Below, piece by piece: positions 34,005 to 41,742 of a stretch of 64,000 nucleotides of DNA (the first letter of the stretch is position 1; every line of letters begins with the position of its first letter). Source of the stretch: G965222505 sp965222505 (GTDB taxonomy: Bacteria > Bacteroidota > Rhodothermia > Rhodothermales > DATKEJ01). Made by a program: the position numbers and the translations under genes. The DNA lies in assembly GCA_965222505.1 (NCBI GenBank), contig OZ244956.1:3472001-3536000 (forward strand), read 5' to 3'. The notes under the pieces are model-generated. The model was given only the letters and a program-made list of their open reading frames with translations, had not been told where the DNA came from and did not search any database.

Positions 34005-35450
34005 GAGGTATATTCAAATGTTGTGGACGGGCACGAAAAAGGCGTATCCTGATTGTTGACAACAACAACCGCCTGTTGGCAACGCTACATTGCCAAGGGC
34101 ACAACCAGGACACGCCATGAATCGGCAACAAGCTAAAGTGCGCGATCTTCAATTACAAAGCCCACTTGATCAAATCGTGCGACAAGGCGCGCAACGTATG
34201 CTCCAGGCCGCACTCGAAGCCGAAGTCGCCGCCTACATTGAACAATTTGCCCACATGCACGATGAAAACGGACACCGACGCGTCGTGCGCAACGGCCACC
34301 AACCTGCTCGGCGCATCCTCACCCCGGCCGGTGCGCTCTGCATCAAAAAGCCCCGTATCGATGACCAGCGACCGGGACACCACTTCATCAGTTCACTCTT
34401 GCCACGTTACATGCGGCGCAGCCCATCGCTTGACGCGCTCATTCCGGCGCTCTACCTCAAGGGCGTCTCAACGGGTGACTTCACCGAGGCCCTCAAGGCC
34501 CTGTTGGGGCCAAACGCGCCGGGGCTGAGTCCGGCCAACATCGTGCGGCTCAAACAAGGCTGGCAAGACGAATACGAAGCGTGGCAGCAACGCGACCTCT
34601 CGGGCAAGCAGTATGTCTATTTCTGGGCCGACGGCATCTATTTCAATGTTCGCTTGAGTAAGGATCGTCCCTGTATGCTGGTCTTGATGGGAGCCACGGC
34701 GGAGGGGAAAAAGGAGTTGATCGGACTGCTCGACGGGGAGCGCGAGAGCAAGCTGTCGTGGAAGGCCCTGCTGCTTGAACTCAAGCGGCGCGGATTAAAT
34801 CAGGCTCCACGGTTGGCTACGGCTGATGGCGGTCTGGGTTTCTGGCTGGCCTTGGAAGAAGTCTACCCCGAGACAGGGCAGCAACGGTGTTGGGTACACA
34901 AGATCGCCAACGTGCTGGACAAGCTCCCCAAATCACTCCATGCAACGGCCAAGTCGAAGCTGCACCAGATGTACCAGGCTCCAAGTCGCCAGGAGGCCCT
35001 CAAAACGCTGGGTGAATTCGAGTCGCTTTTCTCGGCCAAATACCCCAAAGCGGTTCAGTGTTTGCTCAAAGACCGCTCGGTGCTGTTCACCTTTTACGAT
35101 TTTCCAGCAGCCCACTGGCAGCATCTACGCACGACTAACCTAGCGCTGTGTACCAGCGCAGTTGAGTCGACGTTTGCCACGGTGCGTCACCGCACCCGTC
35201 AGACGAAAGGCTGTGGCTCACGAGCGGCCACGCTGATGATGGTCTACATGGCGGATGTTCAATCCGCTCTGAGCCGGGAAGCAGAGAAGCGCTGGCGGCG
35301 CCTCAACGGCCATCGGTTAATCCCCAAAGTACTCGTCGGTGTACGGTATGAGGATGGGGAAGAAACAGCAAGAGCTGCTTGAATGGCGATGCGCTATCGC
35401 CACATGCCATCAGGAAACCCTTCCCATCCACAACATTTGGAAATATCTCT
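34005..35450 (+). mobile_element. IS256-family insertion sequence
   Basis: Element of 1446 bp. Left end contains TATATTCAAATGTTGTGGAC and the right end, read in reverse, ATATTTCCAAATGTTGTGGA, giving imperfect terminal inverted repeats of about 26 bp. An 8-bp target duplication CCGTCATG flanks it (33997-34004 and 35451-35458), as expected for IS256. It contains a single intact transposase gene. Confidence 0.93.
34117..35382 (+). CDS. IS256-family (Mutator-type) transposase
   Basis: Transposase of 421 residues. Recognisable Mutator features are the N-terminal LDQIVRQGAQRMLQAALEAE and YIEQFAHMHDENGHRRVVRN, YVYFWADGIYFNVRL with the first catalytic Asp, LATADGGLGFW with the second, the RCWVHKIANVLDKLPK region, and SAVESTFATVRHRTRQTKGC holding the catalytic Glu. 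The ATG at 34117 (MNRQQAKVRD) is chosen over one nine codons upstream that lies in the IS end. The gene is full length and probably active. Confidence 0.95.
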   Translation: MNRQQAKVRDLQLQSPLDQIVRQGAQRMLQAALEAEVAAYIEQFAHMHDENGHRRVVRNGHQPARRILTPAGALCIKKPRIDDQRPGHHFISSLLPRYMRRSPSLDALIPALYLKGVSTGDFTEALKALLGPNAPGLSPANIVRLKQGWQDEYEAWQQRDLSGKQYVYFWADGIYFNVRLSKDRPCMLVLMGATAEGKKELIGLLDGERESKLSWKALLLELKRRGLNQAPRLATADGGLGFWLALEEVYPETGQQRCWVHKIANVLDKLPKSLHATAKSKLHQMYQAPSRQEALKTLGEFESLFSAKYPKAVQCLLKDRSVLFTFYDFPAAHWQHLRTTNLALCTSAVESTFATVRHRTRQTKGCGSRAATLMMVYMADVQSALSREAEKRWRRLNGHRLIPKVLVGVRYEDGEETARAA

Positions 35451-35574
35451 CCGTCATGTGATGCCACCTTAGATACAGTATGCCTAGAGAGATCGAATTG
35501 CCCAATAAATAGAGTTGTGTGTGCTCAATTGTGTGCTTCTAATCTGGGTTTCTCTGGTTTTCTATGGTTACGTA

Positions 35575-36500
35575 ACCCAAGTTGTGTGCTATAGGAGTCC
35601 GTCAAAGCTGTAGGCCAGAACCAACAAAAACACCTTTAACTCAAAACCACGCGCCGTCACCGCATGAATCGACTTCGGCAACAGCCGTTCAAAGGAACTG
35701 AAACTCGTCTCAACGCGCTTGCGATAATACGACTGCAAATACTCGACAAACGCAGAAGCTTTCGCTTTGAATTGCTCTTGCGAATCGGCAATAAATTGAT
35801 GCCTTCAACTTCGTTAAGTAAATCCTCTGTCTCATACTCATTGTAAGCCTTGTCGCCATAGACGGTGCTGCCTCGTTCAAGGTTAAAATGAAAGTTCTTC
35901 AACTCGGCTGTATCACTGGCACTGACAGGGGTAAGAAACACCTCAACCGGCCTGCCGGATTGATTGACCATCATATGCACTTTGAGTCCATAGAAATAGC
36001 GCTTCTTGCTCGAAGAGTAACCCCTAAAGGCCTCATTTTGATAGATTTTGCATCTCGGAATGCGAATGTTGTCGCAGACCGATACCGGGCAGCTATCGAG
36101 TACAAAGATGGTTTCATCTTCTGTCTGTTTCCAGACCTGGGCCAGGCGTTCGAACAAGACTTCAAGTATGCCCGTGAGCCGATGCAGCCGTCGGTTGAAT
36201 TGCCCGGGACTGAGACGTTGTTTGATGTAGCCGTATTCGAGCATGAAGGCATGGGCCGTTTCGAAGTTAGCCTTGAAGAATCGGGCTGCGACGATGGCGA
36301 TGGTGAGCACTTCGGCATTCGAGAGTTTGCAGTGCTTCTCTTCGCGATGATTTTGGCATCGGAGCCAATCGTCGGTGAGGCAGTATATGGTAGTAATTTG
36401 GATGTCCATTGGCTTTGGCTGTTGAGGGGTTAATGGATCTCAACAACATCGTTGATGGACATCTTTTTTGCCACATAAAGTTATACCTCACAACTTGGGT
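35575..36500 (-). mobile_element. IS982-family insertion sequence
   Basis: Element of 926 bp with perfect ends ACCCAAGTTGTG (35575-35586) and CACAACTTGGGT (36489-36500). Both ends are flanked by TACGTA (35569-35574 and 36501-36506), which is either a 6-bp target duplication or, being palindromic, an extension of the terminal repeats. The transposase inside carries a frameshift. It inserted into the 21-bp repeat that flanks the tRNA-Asn terminator. Confidence 0.88.
35589..36409 (-). pseudogene. IS982-family transposase, frameshifted
   Basis: Reads MDIQITTIYCLTDDW, FVLDSCPVSVCDN, KKRYFYGLKVHMMVNQSG and YGDKAYNEYETEDLLNEVEG, all IS982 hallmarks with DDE acidic residues. After RKSNSKRK (about 35760) the correct continuation ASAFVEYLQSYYRKRVETSF to YSFDGLL lies in another frame and stops at 35589. 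One missing G within CGAAAGCTT on the coding strand explains the shift. Without correction the product ends in an unrelated tail (RVSVPLNGCCRSRFMR). Confidence 0.88.
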
Positions 36501-36533
36501 TACGTAAGACGTGATGCTTGGCATAAACCACAA

Positions 36534-36565
36534 AAAACCGGACATATAAGGACATGTCCGGTTTT
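36534..36565 (-). terminator. Rho-independent terminator of tRNA-Asn
   Basis: Perfect 12-bp stem AAAACCGGACAT / ATGTCCGGTTTT with an 8-nt loop; on the minus strand the stem runs into TTTTTT. It lies 18 bp downstream of the tRNA-Asn 3' end in its direction of transcription. Confidence 0.8.
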
Positions 36566-36583
36566 CTATGGTTACGTAAGAAG

Positions 36584-36915
36584 CTCCCCGGGTAGGACTC
36601 GAACCTACAACCCTGCGGTTACGCTTTATCCCATGCTTTCACACAGGGGCGGACTATCTCATCAACTCAGGCATGAGTTGTCGGGCGCTGGTGAGGTATT
36701 ATCGGATCGGCGTCCTCAACCTCTAGTCTCTGCACGTTCCTACCTACGTGACCCCATTTTAGGGGCCTGCCGGTTCGGTAGGCTTCGCTCAGGGTTACCG
36801 TGTTGCCGTGTAGGCAAGGTAGGGTTCCCTGAATTCACCCGATTGTTCGACCACAGTCGCCTGTGGAAGCTGCAACAAATTACAGCCGCATGCTCTACCA
36901 TTGAGCTACCGAGGA
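36584..36915 (-). tRNA. tRNA-Asn(GTT) interrupted by a group I intron
   Basis: The 5' exon (36915-36882, 34 nt) has acceptor strand TCCTCGG, D-arm GCTC-AATGGTA-GAGC and anticodon arm TGCGGCTGT. The 3' exon (36621-36584, 38 nt) has TAACCGCA, variable loop GGGTT, T-arm GTAGG-TTCGAGT-CCTAC and acceptor CCGGGGA with discriminator G. Joined, the anticodon loop is CTGTTAA, anticodon GTT, and all stems pair with a single G-U in the acceptor. The G73 discriminator is right for tRNA-Asn. CCA is not encoded. The 260-bp insertion falls between positions 35 and 36, within the anticodon. Confidence 0.93.
36622..36881 (-). ncRNA. Group I intron (IC3-like) in tRNA-Asn anticodon
   Basis: The 260-nt intron starts AATTTGTTGCAGCTTCC and ends AAAGCG with a terminal G. 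P1 forms between exon GGCTGT and the internal guide GCAGCT, with the required U-G pair at the 5' splice site. Core elements are visible in order: P (ATTCAGGGAACCC), Q (AACCCTGAGCGAAGCC), R (GTGCAGAGACTAGA) and S (GAGATAGTCC), as in the cyanobacterial tRNA-Leu intron. There is no homing endonuclease frame. Likely self-splicing; that is inference. Confidence 0.9.
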
Positions 36916-36947
36916 ATCAATAAGGGCGGCAAAAATAGGGGAGATCA

Positions 36948-36985
36948 TGGTCAATTGTCAATGGTCGATTGTCAATTTTCAATAT
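36948..36985. repeat. AT-rich short-repeat block
   Basis: TGGTCAATTGTCAATGGTCG and related units, matching the block at 5909-5983. Lies between the tRNA-Asn promoter side and the aminopeptidase 3' end. Confidence 0.6.
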
Positions 36986-37042
36986 ACTTGGTCCGTAGTC
37001 CTTTGTCCGTGGTCCGTTGTTGGACGCTCCCTAAAAAAACGC

Positions 37043-38986
37043 TCATTCCCCTGGCCACACGTTATTGCTGCGGTTTACATCCGGCAACACCCCTTCCGGA
37101 TCAATCTCAACCCGTTCGGCCGATCCTGGTTCAAAAGTCAGTGTTACGGCGCGTTCTCCGCTGAGCCAGGTTGAGACGGGGATGGTTTGTTCCACGGTGC
37201 GGCCGTCCGTGTAGGTGACGCGGACGGAGGTGGGCATCGGCGTGAGGCCCCGGTCTTCGATGGTTACGTTGAGGGTTTCCAGGTTACGGTCGATATCTGC
37301 CACGGCGTGGTCTAGGGTCCAGGTTTCGAAAAACAAGGGGGTCCAGAACCAGTCGAGGTCTTCGCCGAGGACATCCTCGAAGGTATTGAACAGGTCGTAG
37401 GGTTGCGGATGTTTGAACCTCCAACGTTGGGCATACGTGCGGTAGGCCTCCATAAACCGTTCCTCGCCAAAGAGGCCACGCAGGGCATGCAGGGCCACGC
37501 TCGGCTTGTTGTAGAGCGCAATGCTTCGGGCCGGGGAGTCAAGGGGAAACTGATCGCTGTGGCGCATGATTTCATGCTCAACCTGGCTTCCGGCAATGCG
37601 GTAATAGCCTTGCCGACGGGTATCCCATACCGCATCGTCGTCATAGCGGGCCTGGCTGCCCAGGTTTGTGTTGAATGAGGTCAGTCCTTCATCCATCCAT
37701 CCGTAGGATTTTTCGTCTGAGGCCACCACCATCGGAAACCACATGTGTGCGATTTCATGGTAGGAGACCCCGAAGAGCCGCCTGCCTTCCCGGGGGCCGG
37801 AAATGAACGTCATCATGGGATACTCCATGCCGCCGCTGCGCAAGCCCTCCACCAGGGTCATGTGTGGATACGGATACGGGAAGAACGTCTCGGAAAGGTG
37901 GGCGATTGAAAACTGGCCCACTTCGGCGGCCTCGGCCCAGCCGTCAAATTCGGGGCGGTAGAAGGCATGGATCAGGGCCGTGTCTGAGGTGCCGTCTCCA
38001 TCGCGGTCGCCGACGTTGGTGGAGGTGGCATCCCACAGGTATTGATCCGAGGTGCCCCACACAAAATCCCGCACCTGTTCGGCTTTGAATTGCCACGTGA
38101 GCATACCGGAATCACTGTCGGCGGTAGAGCGGCCTGGTTGCCGGTCATCGGTCTCAACCACGCGGATGGTCTCTTTGGTTTGGGCGGCCTGGGCCAGGCG
38201 TTCCCGGGTTTGGAGGCTCAAAACGGCTTCCGGGTTTTGGAGGGTGCCGGTGGCGGCTACAAGCCAGCCTTCGGGGAGGGTGAGCGAGACCTCATAGTCG
38301 GCGAAGCTCATGTAGAACTCGCCGTTGCCCATGTAGGGATCGGCGTGCCAGCCGGTGAGGTCGTCATACATGGCTACCTGGGGATACCAGTACGCGGCAT
38401 AGAAGATTTCGCCGTCTTGTCCGTTGCGGAAACTGCGGATCGGCATTTGGTAGTGCCAGCCAAGATGCAGATCGACCGAGGCACCGGAGGCCAGGGGTTC
38501 ACCTGGATTGATATAGAGGAGCGTACCGTTGAGGAAATACCCAGGGGATTGCCGGAATGTGCGGGGGTTTTCAATGGCCGTCAGGGTTGAATCACCAAGG
38601 CGTACATTGAGCAGGTTGACGCCACCCGTGGTTTCGACGGGTCGGTTGCGCACGGCCCCTTCGGCATACACGTTTTGCCGGAGGTGCAGCACCAGTTCAG
38701 GGATGTTATTTGGGGAATGGTTGGTGTACTGGATGTGTACCTGTCCGTCTACCTGATTGGTTGCCGGATTGAAAGTGGCCGCAATGGTATAGGCGGCATG
38801 GTTCTGCCAGTACTTGGGGCCGGGTTCGCCCGTCAGGGTGCGGGTGCCTTGTGTGATGGCATGCTGGAAGGGGCCGGGTAAAAAGACCGGATAAGGAACC
38901 GGGCGCGGGGCTTGAGCGAAGGCCGACGAGAGGGTACAGAGTACGAGAAAGAGGCCGAGTCGAACGGAGGCAGGCATGAGATACAT
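37043..38986 (-). CDS. Secreted M1-family metallopeptidase
   Basis: Gluzincin aminopeptidase-like enzyme of about 647 residues with a signal peptide (RLGLFLVLCTLSSAFAQA). The zinc site HEIAHMW is near residue 410, with the third ligand Glu about 18 residues later in GWMDEGLTSFN. The N-terminal beta domain precedes it (YTIAATFNPATNQVDGQVHI) and the C-terminal part contains LFGEERFMEAYRTYAQRWRF. An exact GAMEN motif is not seen; the segment before the zinc site is SGGMEYPMMTFI, as in Bacteroidota M1 paralogues. The ATG at 38986 is chosen over a TTG at 39016; an ATG at 38977 is also possible. Confidence 0.88.
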   Translation of the reverse strand: MYLMPASVRLGLFLVLCTLSSAFAQAPRPVPYPVFLPGPFQHAITQGTRTLTGEPGPKYWQNHAAYTIAATFNPATNQVDGQVHIQYTNHSPNNIPELVLHLRQNVYAEGAVRNRPVETTGGVNLLNVRLGDSTLTAIENPRTFRQSPGYFLNGTLLYINPGEPLASGASVDLHLGWHYQMPIRSFRNGQDGEIFYAAYWYPQVAMYDDLTGWHADPYMGNGEFYMSFADYEVSLTLPEGWLVAATGTLQNPEAVLSLQTRERLAQAAQTKETIRVVETDDRQPGRSTADSDSGMLTWQFKAEQVRDFVWGTSDQYLWDATSTNVGDRDGDGTSDTALIHAFYRPEFDGWAEAAEVGQFSIAHLSETFFPYPYPHMTLVEGLRSGGMEYPMMTFISGPREGRRLFGVSYHEIAHMWFPMVVASDEKSYGWMDEGLTSFNTNLGSQARYDDDAVWDTRRQGYYRIAGSQVEHEIMRHSDQFPLDSPARSIALYNKPSVALHALRGLFGEERFMEAYRTYAQRWRFKHPQPYDLFNTFEDVLGEDLDWFWTPLFFETWTLDHAVADIDRNLETLNVTIEDRGLTPMPTSVRVTYTDGRTVEQTIPVSTWLSGERAVTLTFEPGSAERVEIDPEGVLPDVNRSNNVWPGE

Positions 38987-39112
38987 ATTGGTGAAAAAGA
39001 TGGAGGGCAAACGCAAAAGATTAAGTCAAGATCCGGCAAACAGTTGCACGGTGGGTCGGAATGCCCTAAATTTGCGGCCCTGTAAAAAACGCCGATTCAA
39101 AAGGCGTGAGCA

Positions 39113-39196
39113 GCCCAAGTGGCGGAATTGGTAGACGCGCATGATTCAGGGTCATGTGTCCGCAAGGACGTGGAGGTTCGAGTCCTCTCTTGGGCA
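39113..39196 (+). tRNA. tRNA-Leu(CAG)
   Basis: Class II tRNA of 84 nt. Acceptor GCCCAAG/CTTGGGC with discriminator A, D-loop AATTGGTAGA, anticodon loop TTCAGGG giving CAG, long variable arm TGTCCGCAAGGACG and T-arm GAGG-TTCGAGT-CCTC. No intron. CCA is not encoded. Confidence 0.93.
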
Positions 39197-39303
39197 CGGT
39201 CATTTTAAGTACATTTTTAAGGGGTTTTTGACTGGAATTACGTTCCAAAGGGTGAAGTCAGCAGCGCCCGGCCAAAAAATTTTTCAACAACGCCAACTCC
39301 ACC

Positions 39304-39537
39304 TCATTTCTGGCCCCAGAGCCGTTCGAGGTCAGCGATTTCGTATTGGCGTATCACCTCAGGGGCTGAGAAGATCTCGGCACCGCGTTCGAGGAAGTGC
39401 TGCTTCCATTTTGACAGCGTGACTGGATGGACGCCGAAGGCTCGGGCAGTCTCGGCATCGGCTCGGTTGTCCTTGATGGCTTCGAGCACGACTTGGAATT
39501 TGAACTTGGGGGTATAACGTTTGCTGTGTTTAGCCAT
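39304..39537 (-). pseudogene. IS3-family OrfA remnant
   Basis: 77-codon frame with the HTH_Tnp_1 sequence (MAKHSKRYTPKFKFQVVLEA, then RAFGVHPVTLSKWKQHFLERG) of IS3-family OrfA. It ends at LERLWGQK, before the leucine-zipper end expected in a complete OrfA, and no OrfB frame follows in either direction. It is a decayed fragment next to tRNA-Leu. Confidence 0.75.
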
Positions 39538-39570
39538 GATACTCTCGTTGGTTTGTCGAGAAAATACCAC

Positions 39571-40188
39571 TGGAAAACGTTAGCGTATCTTAGCGTTCAA
39601 ACTGGTTCACATTTATGGGCACAGATCCGGTAAAGGCCAGTGAAGCAGCGTAGACATAGGCTGAAGTGCGTAATCCGTCTACGTAACATATATGTAATTT
39701 CTTAGCCTCTGACCGTCACTGATGTTTGAGTTGGACCATTGGGCCTACTTCTGGGTGGCCGTCACTGAGCTTGTTTCGATTGCCGAGAACATGTACCGTG
39801 AGGGAGGAGCGGCGTCCAAAGTGTGGGAGCGGGTGTATGAGGCCGTGGTTAATCGCTCTGATAAGTGGCTGCTATTGGAAATGTGTACCAAAATACTAAC
39901 TGGATTCTTCAGGATTTACCGCTGGGCACGTATTATTGGTCTGTACAAGCAATCGATCATGGTTTTGCCGGTTCTGCTTTTGCTGAGAACATCAACTCTA
40001 CCGTTGATGAGTCCTTCAGGGGTCCAGTTGGCGTAGCCGAGGGTGTAGCTGGTTTTGACGGCCCTTGCCCAGTTCCGTATGGGCATAGGTTTGATTCTAT
40101 TCCTGCACGTTGTATTTTTGGATGTTCGCCACCGGAGAAGGCTCCGGTCCATCCCCGGTGACATCTCACCCATCAAACCCATCTCATC
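39571..40188. other. Intergenic region with gene debris
   Basis: No intact gene. It begins at the IS3 OrfA remnant and holds short frames that look like fragments: one at 39722-39859 (FELDHWAYFWVAVTELVSIA) of unknown origin and one at 39865-40036 with beta-sandwich character. The density of partial frames suggests successive insertion and deletion events. Confidence 0.5.
39865..40036 (+). pseudogene. Fragment of a surface beta-sandwich protein
   Basis: The frame reads NTNWILQDLPLGTYYWSVQA then IDHGFAGSAFA, matching the fibronectin-III-like segment that follows FG-GAP/VCBS repeats in Bacteroidota surface proteins. There is no start signal or continuation on either side. Probably a relic of a large T9SS-secreted protein. 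Confidence 0.45.
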
Positions 40189-40359
40189 ATGAATCTCAGC
40201 GCTCCAACCCAGGTCGTCTTCCTGATCTCGCTCGTTCTGGTCGTACTCGCCATCTTGTCTACCTTGGTGGCCATTCCCGTTATCTCAGGCAACGCCTTCT
40301 GGGTGGCCGTCATCGGCTACGCGATCCTGGCTATTGGCACTTTGTTTAAGGGAGCTTAG
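40189..40359 (+). CDS. Small conserved-type membrane protein
   Basis: 56-residue frame with two predicted transmembrane helices (VVFLISLVLVVLAILSTLVA, about 9-28, and NAFWVAVIGYAILAIGTLF, about 35-53) joined by a short IPVISG turn. Such small two-helix proteins of unknown function are common in bacteria. The balanced hydrophobic pattern and good codon use argue for a real gene. No clear Shine-Dalgarno. Confidence 0.65.
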   Translation: MNLSAPTQVVFLISLVLVVLAILSTLVAIPVISGNAFWVAVIGYAILAIGTLFKGA

Positions 40360-40457
40360 TAGTCAGTTCATTCCGACGTCTTGTTTGCACAAAATGTGAC
40401 TCGGCCAGTCCATTCCCAAGCCGGTATCGCATCGGCTGCGAACCGCATAAGCGGTTG

Positions 40458-40807
40458 TGGGGATGGTGGGACTCGAACCCACAAGGCGCTTACGCGCCAC
40501 AGGATTTTCTTCACACTTCGGCTTTCACCGCCTCCGGCCGATGTCGTATCGGCAAAGGAGTTTGTGCGCTGGACTATCCCTTCATCGTATCCCTTCGCTG
40601 ATTTTGTGTCAGCATTTGGGACGTAGATGCCCACCGTCTAGTCTCTACACCTTCCCCGCACTTGAAGGCAGGGCTTGGCTCGGGATTGCCCTATGCCATC
40701 CGGCACATAGGTTTCCCCGAATTTGATGGGTTCTGCACCTTGCATTTCTGCAAGGGCACTCAATTTTTCATTAAGTCCGGCGTGTTTACCAGTTTCACCA
40801 CATCCCC
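40458..40807 (-). tRNA. tRNA-Leu(TAA) interrupted by a group I intron
   Basis: The 5' exon (40807-40773, 35 nt) has acceptor GGGGATG, D-arm GTG-AAACTGGTAAA-CAC and anticodon arm CCGGACTT. The 3' exon (40508-40458, 51 nt) has AAAATCCTG, a long variable arm TGGCGC-GTAA-GCGCC, T-arm GTGGG-TTCGAGT-CCCAC and acceptor CATCCCC with discriminator A. Joined, the loop is CTTAAAA, anticodon TAA. The insertion follows U34, the same site as the cyanobacterial and plastid tRNA-Leu(UAA) intron. One mismatch (C28 with U42) occurs in the anticodon stem. CCA is not encoded. Confidence 0.93.
40509..40772 (-). ncRNA. Group I intron (IC3-like) in tRNA-Leu(TAA)
   Basis: 264-nt intron beginning AATGAAAAATTGAGTGCCC and ending GTGAAG with a terminal G. 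P1 pairs exon ACTT with guide GAGT, with U-G at the splice site. Core elements: P (TTCGGGGAAACC), Q (AATCCCGAGCCAAGCC), R (GTGTAGAGACTAGACGG) and S (GGGATAGTCC). The core is close to that of the cyanobacterial tRNA-Leu intron and similar to the tRNA-Asn intron 3.6 kb away. No endonuclease frame. Confidence 0.92.
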
Positions 40808-40959
40808 AACGGAATGGTCAATTATGGATTGACACGGGGCGTAAAACTAGGGCGGGCAGGGGGACGAGTCAAGCGGGAGGTGAATGCTTTTTTAAGGATT
40901 TGCAACCCAATTCGGCTGTGGACTGTTGAAGGAGGCCCGATTCTTGTGCCGAATGCCCT

Positions 40960-41742
40960 ATGTCCAAACGTGCCGATACTCTCCAGGTTCTGCGTATCCT
41001 TGCTGCCGAAGCAGCAGAGCGAGCATATGTACCATATAGTGAGAAACCGGCTGCGGTGGCGCTGTTGCTCTCGGACGGCCAATGGATCCCCGGCGTACGC
41101 GTCGAAAATGCCTCCTTCCCGCTGGTCATCCCGGCCATGCTGAATGCTTACACCACGGCCATTGCCCTGCAACGGACGGATGTATGTGCCATTGCCGGGG
41201 CCATCGCGCCCGCCTTGCAGGCCGCATTCTGGCCGGAAGCCACCCTGTTGGCCGATGATGCCGCCGCCATTGGCACCGATCCACTCCCGGAAGTCAAAGG
41301 CCGGCTTTCACCGTTTCTGAAGGTCGCCGTGGATACCGTAGCCGACGGCATCGCGCTGGCCCGGCAGATCGCCGAGCGTGCCCATGTACCGGCCTCAGAC
41401 TTCCCCGTCGGATGTATCCTGGAAACCACAGATGGCGATCTGATTCCGGGATGCAATGTGGAACATGCTCAGTGGCTGTTCGGCCTGTGCGCCGAACGCA
41501 ATACCCTGGGCACCGCCGTCTCCTATGGCATCCAGCACCCGCACCGGTTGTACCTCACGTGCCTGAAAGACCCCAATGCCACCCCCTGCGGCGCATGCCG
41601 GCAAGTGCTGGTCGAACACAGTCCCAATCTCCGCCTCTGGATGGACCGGGGAAACCACACGCCGGAAGACACGTATCCTCCGGCGCTGTTACCGGGATAT
41701 TTTGATGGGTTGTCGGTGGTGCGCTCGCGGAGGGCGGATTAG
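40960..41742 (+). CDS. cdd: Cytidine deaminase, two-domain
   Basis: Zinc-dependent nucleoside deaminase of 260 residues with two CDA-like domains. The C-terminal domain (about 125-250) carries the zinc and catalytic residues: CAE at 177-179 and PCGAC at 209-213. The N-terminal domain (about 5-115) retains the fold outline (AYVPYSEKPAAVALLLSDGQ, VENASFPLVIPAMLNAYTTA) but lacks the HAE/CAE and PCxxC motifs. In E. coli Cdd the catalytic domain is the N-terminal one, so the roles are reversed here. The start ATG at 40960 is without a close Shine-Dalgarno. Confidence 0.85.
   Translation: MSKRADTLQVLRILAAEAAERAYVPYSEKPAAVALLLSDGQWIPGVRVENASFPLVIPAMLNAYTTAIALQRTDVCAIAGAIAPALQAAFWPEATLLADDAAAIGTDPLPEVKGRLSPFLKVAVDTVADGIALARQIAERAHVPASDFPVGCILETTDGDLIPGCNVEHAQWLFGLCAERNTLGTAVSYGIQHPHRLYLTCLKDPNATPCGACRQVLVEHSPNLRLWMDRGNHTPEDTYPPALLPGYFDGLSVVRSRRAD

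Noticed and set aside
36584..36915. tRNA pseudogene or two unrelated half-tRNAs
   Set aside because: The halves pair perfectly to a tRNA-Asn and the insert has complete group I core elements, so an intron explains it better.
36460..41000. Retron or group II intron reverse transcriptase near the tRNA introns
   Set aside because: No YxDD-type frame was found; the introns are short and of group I type.
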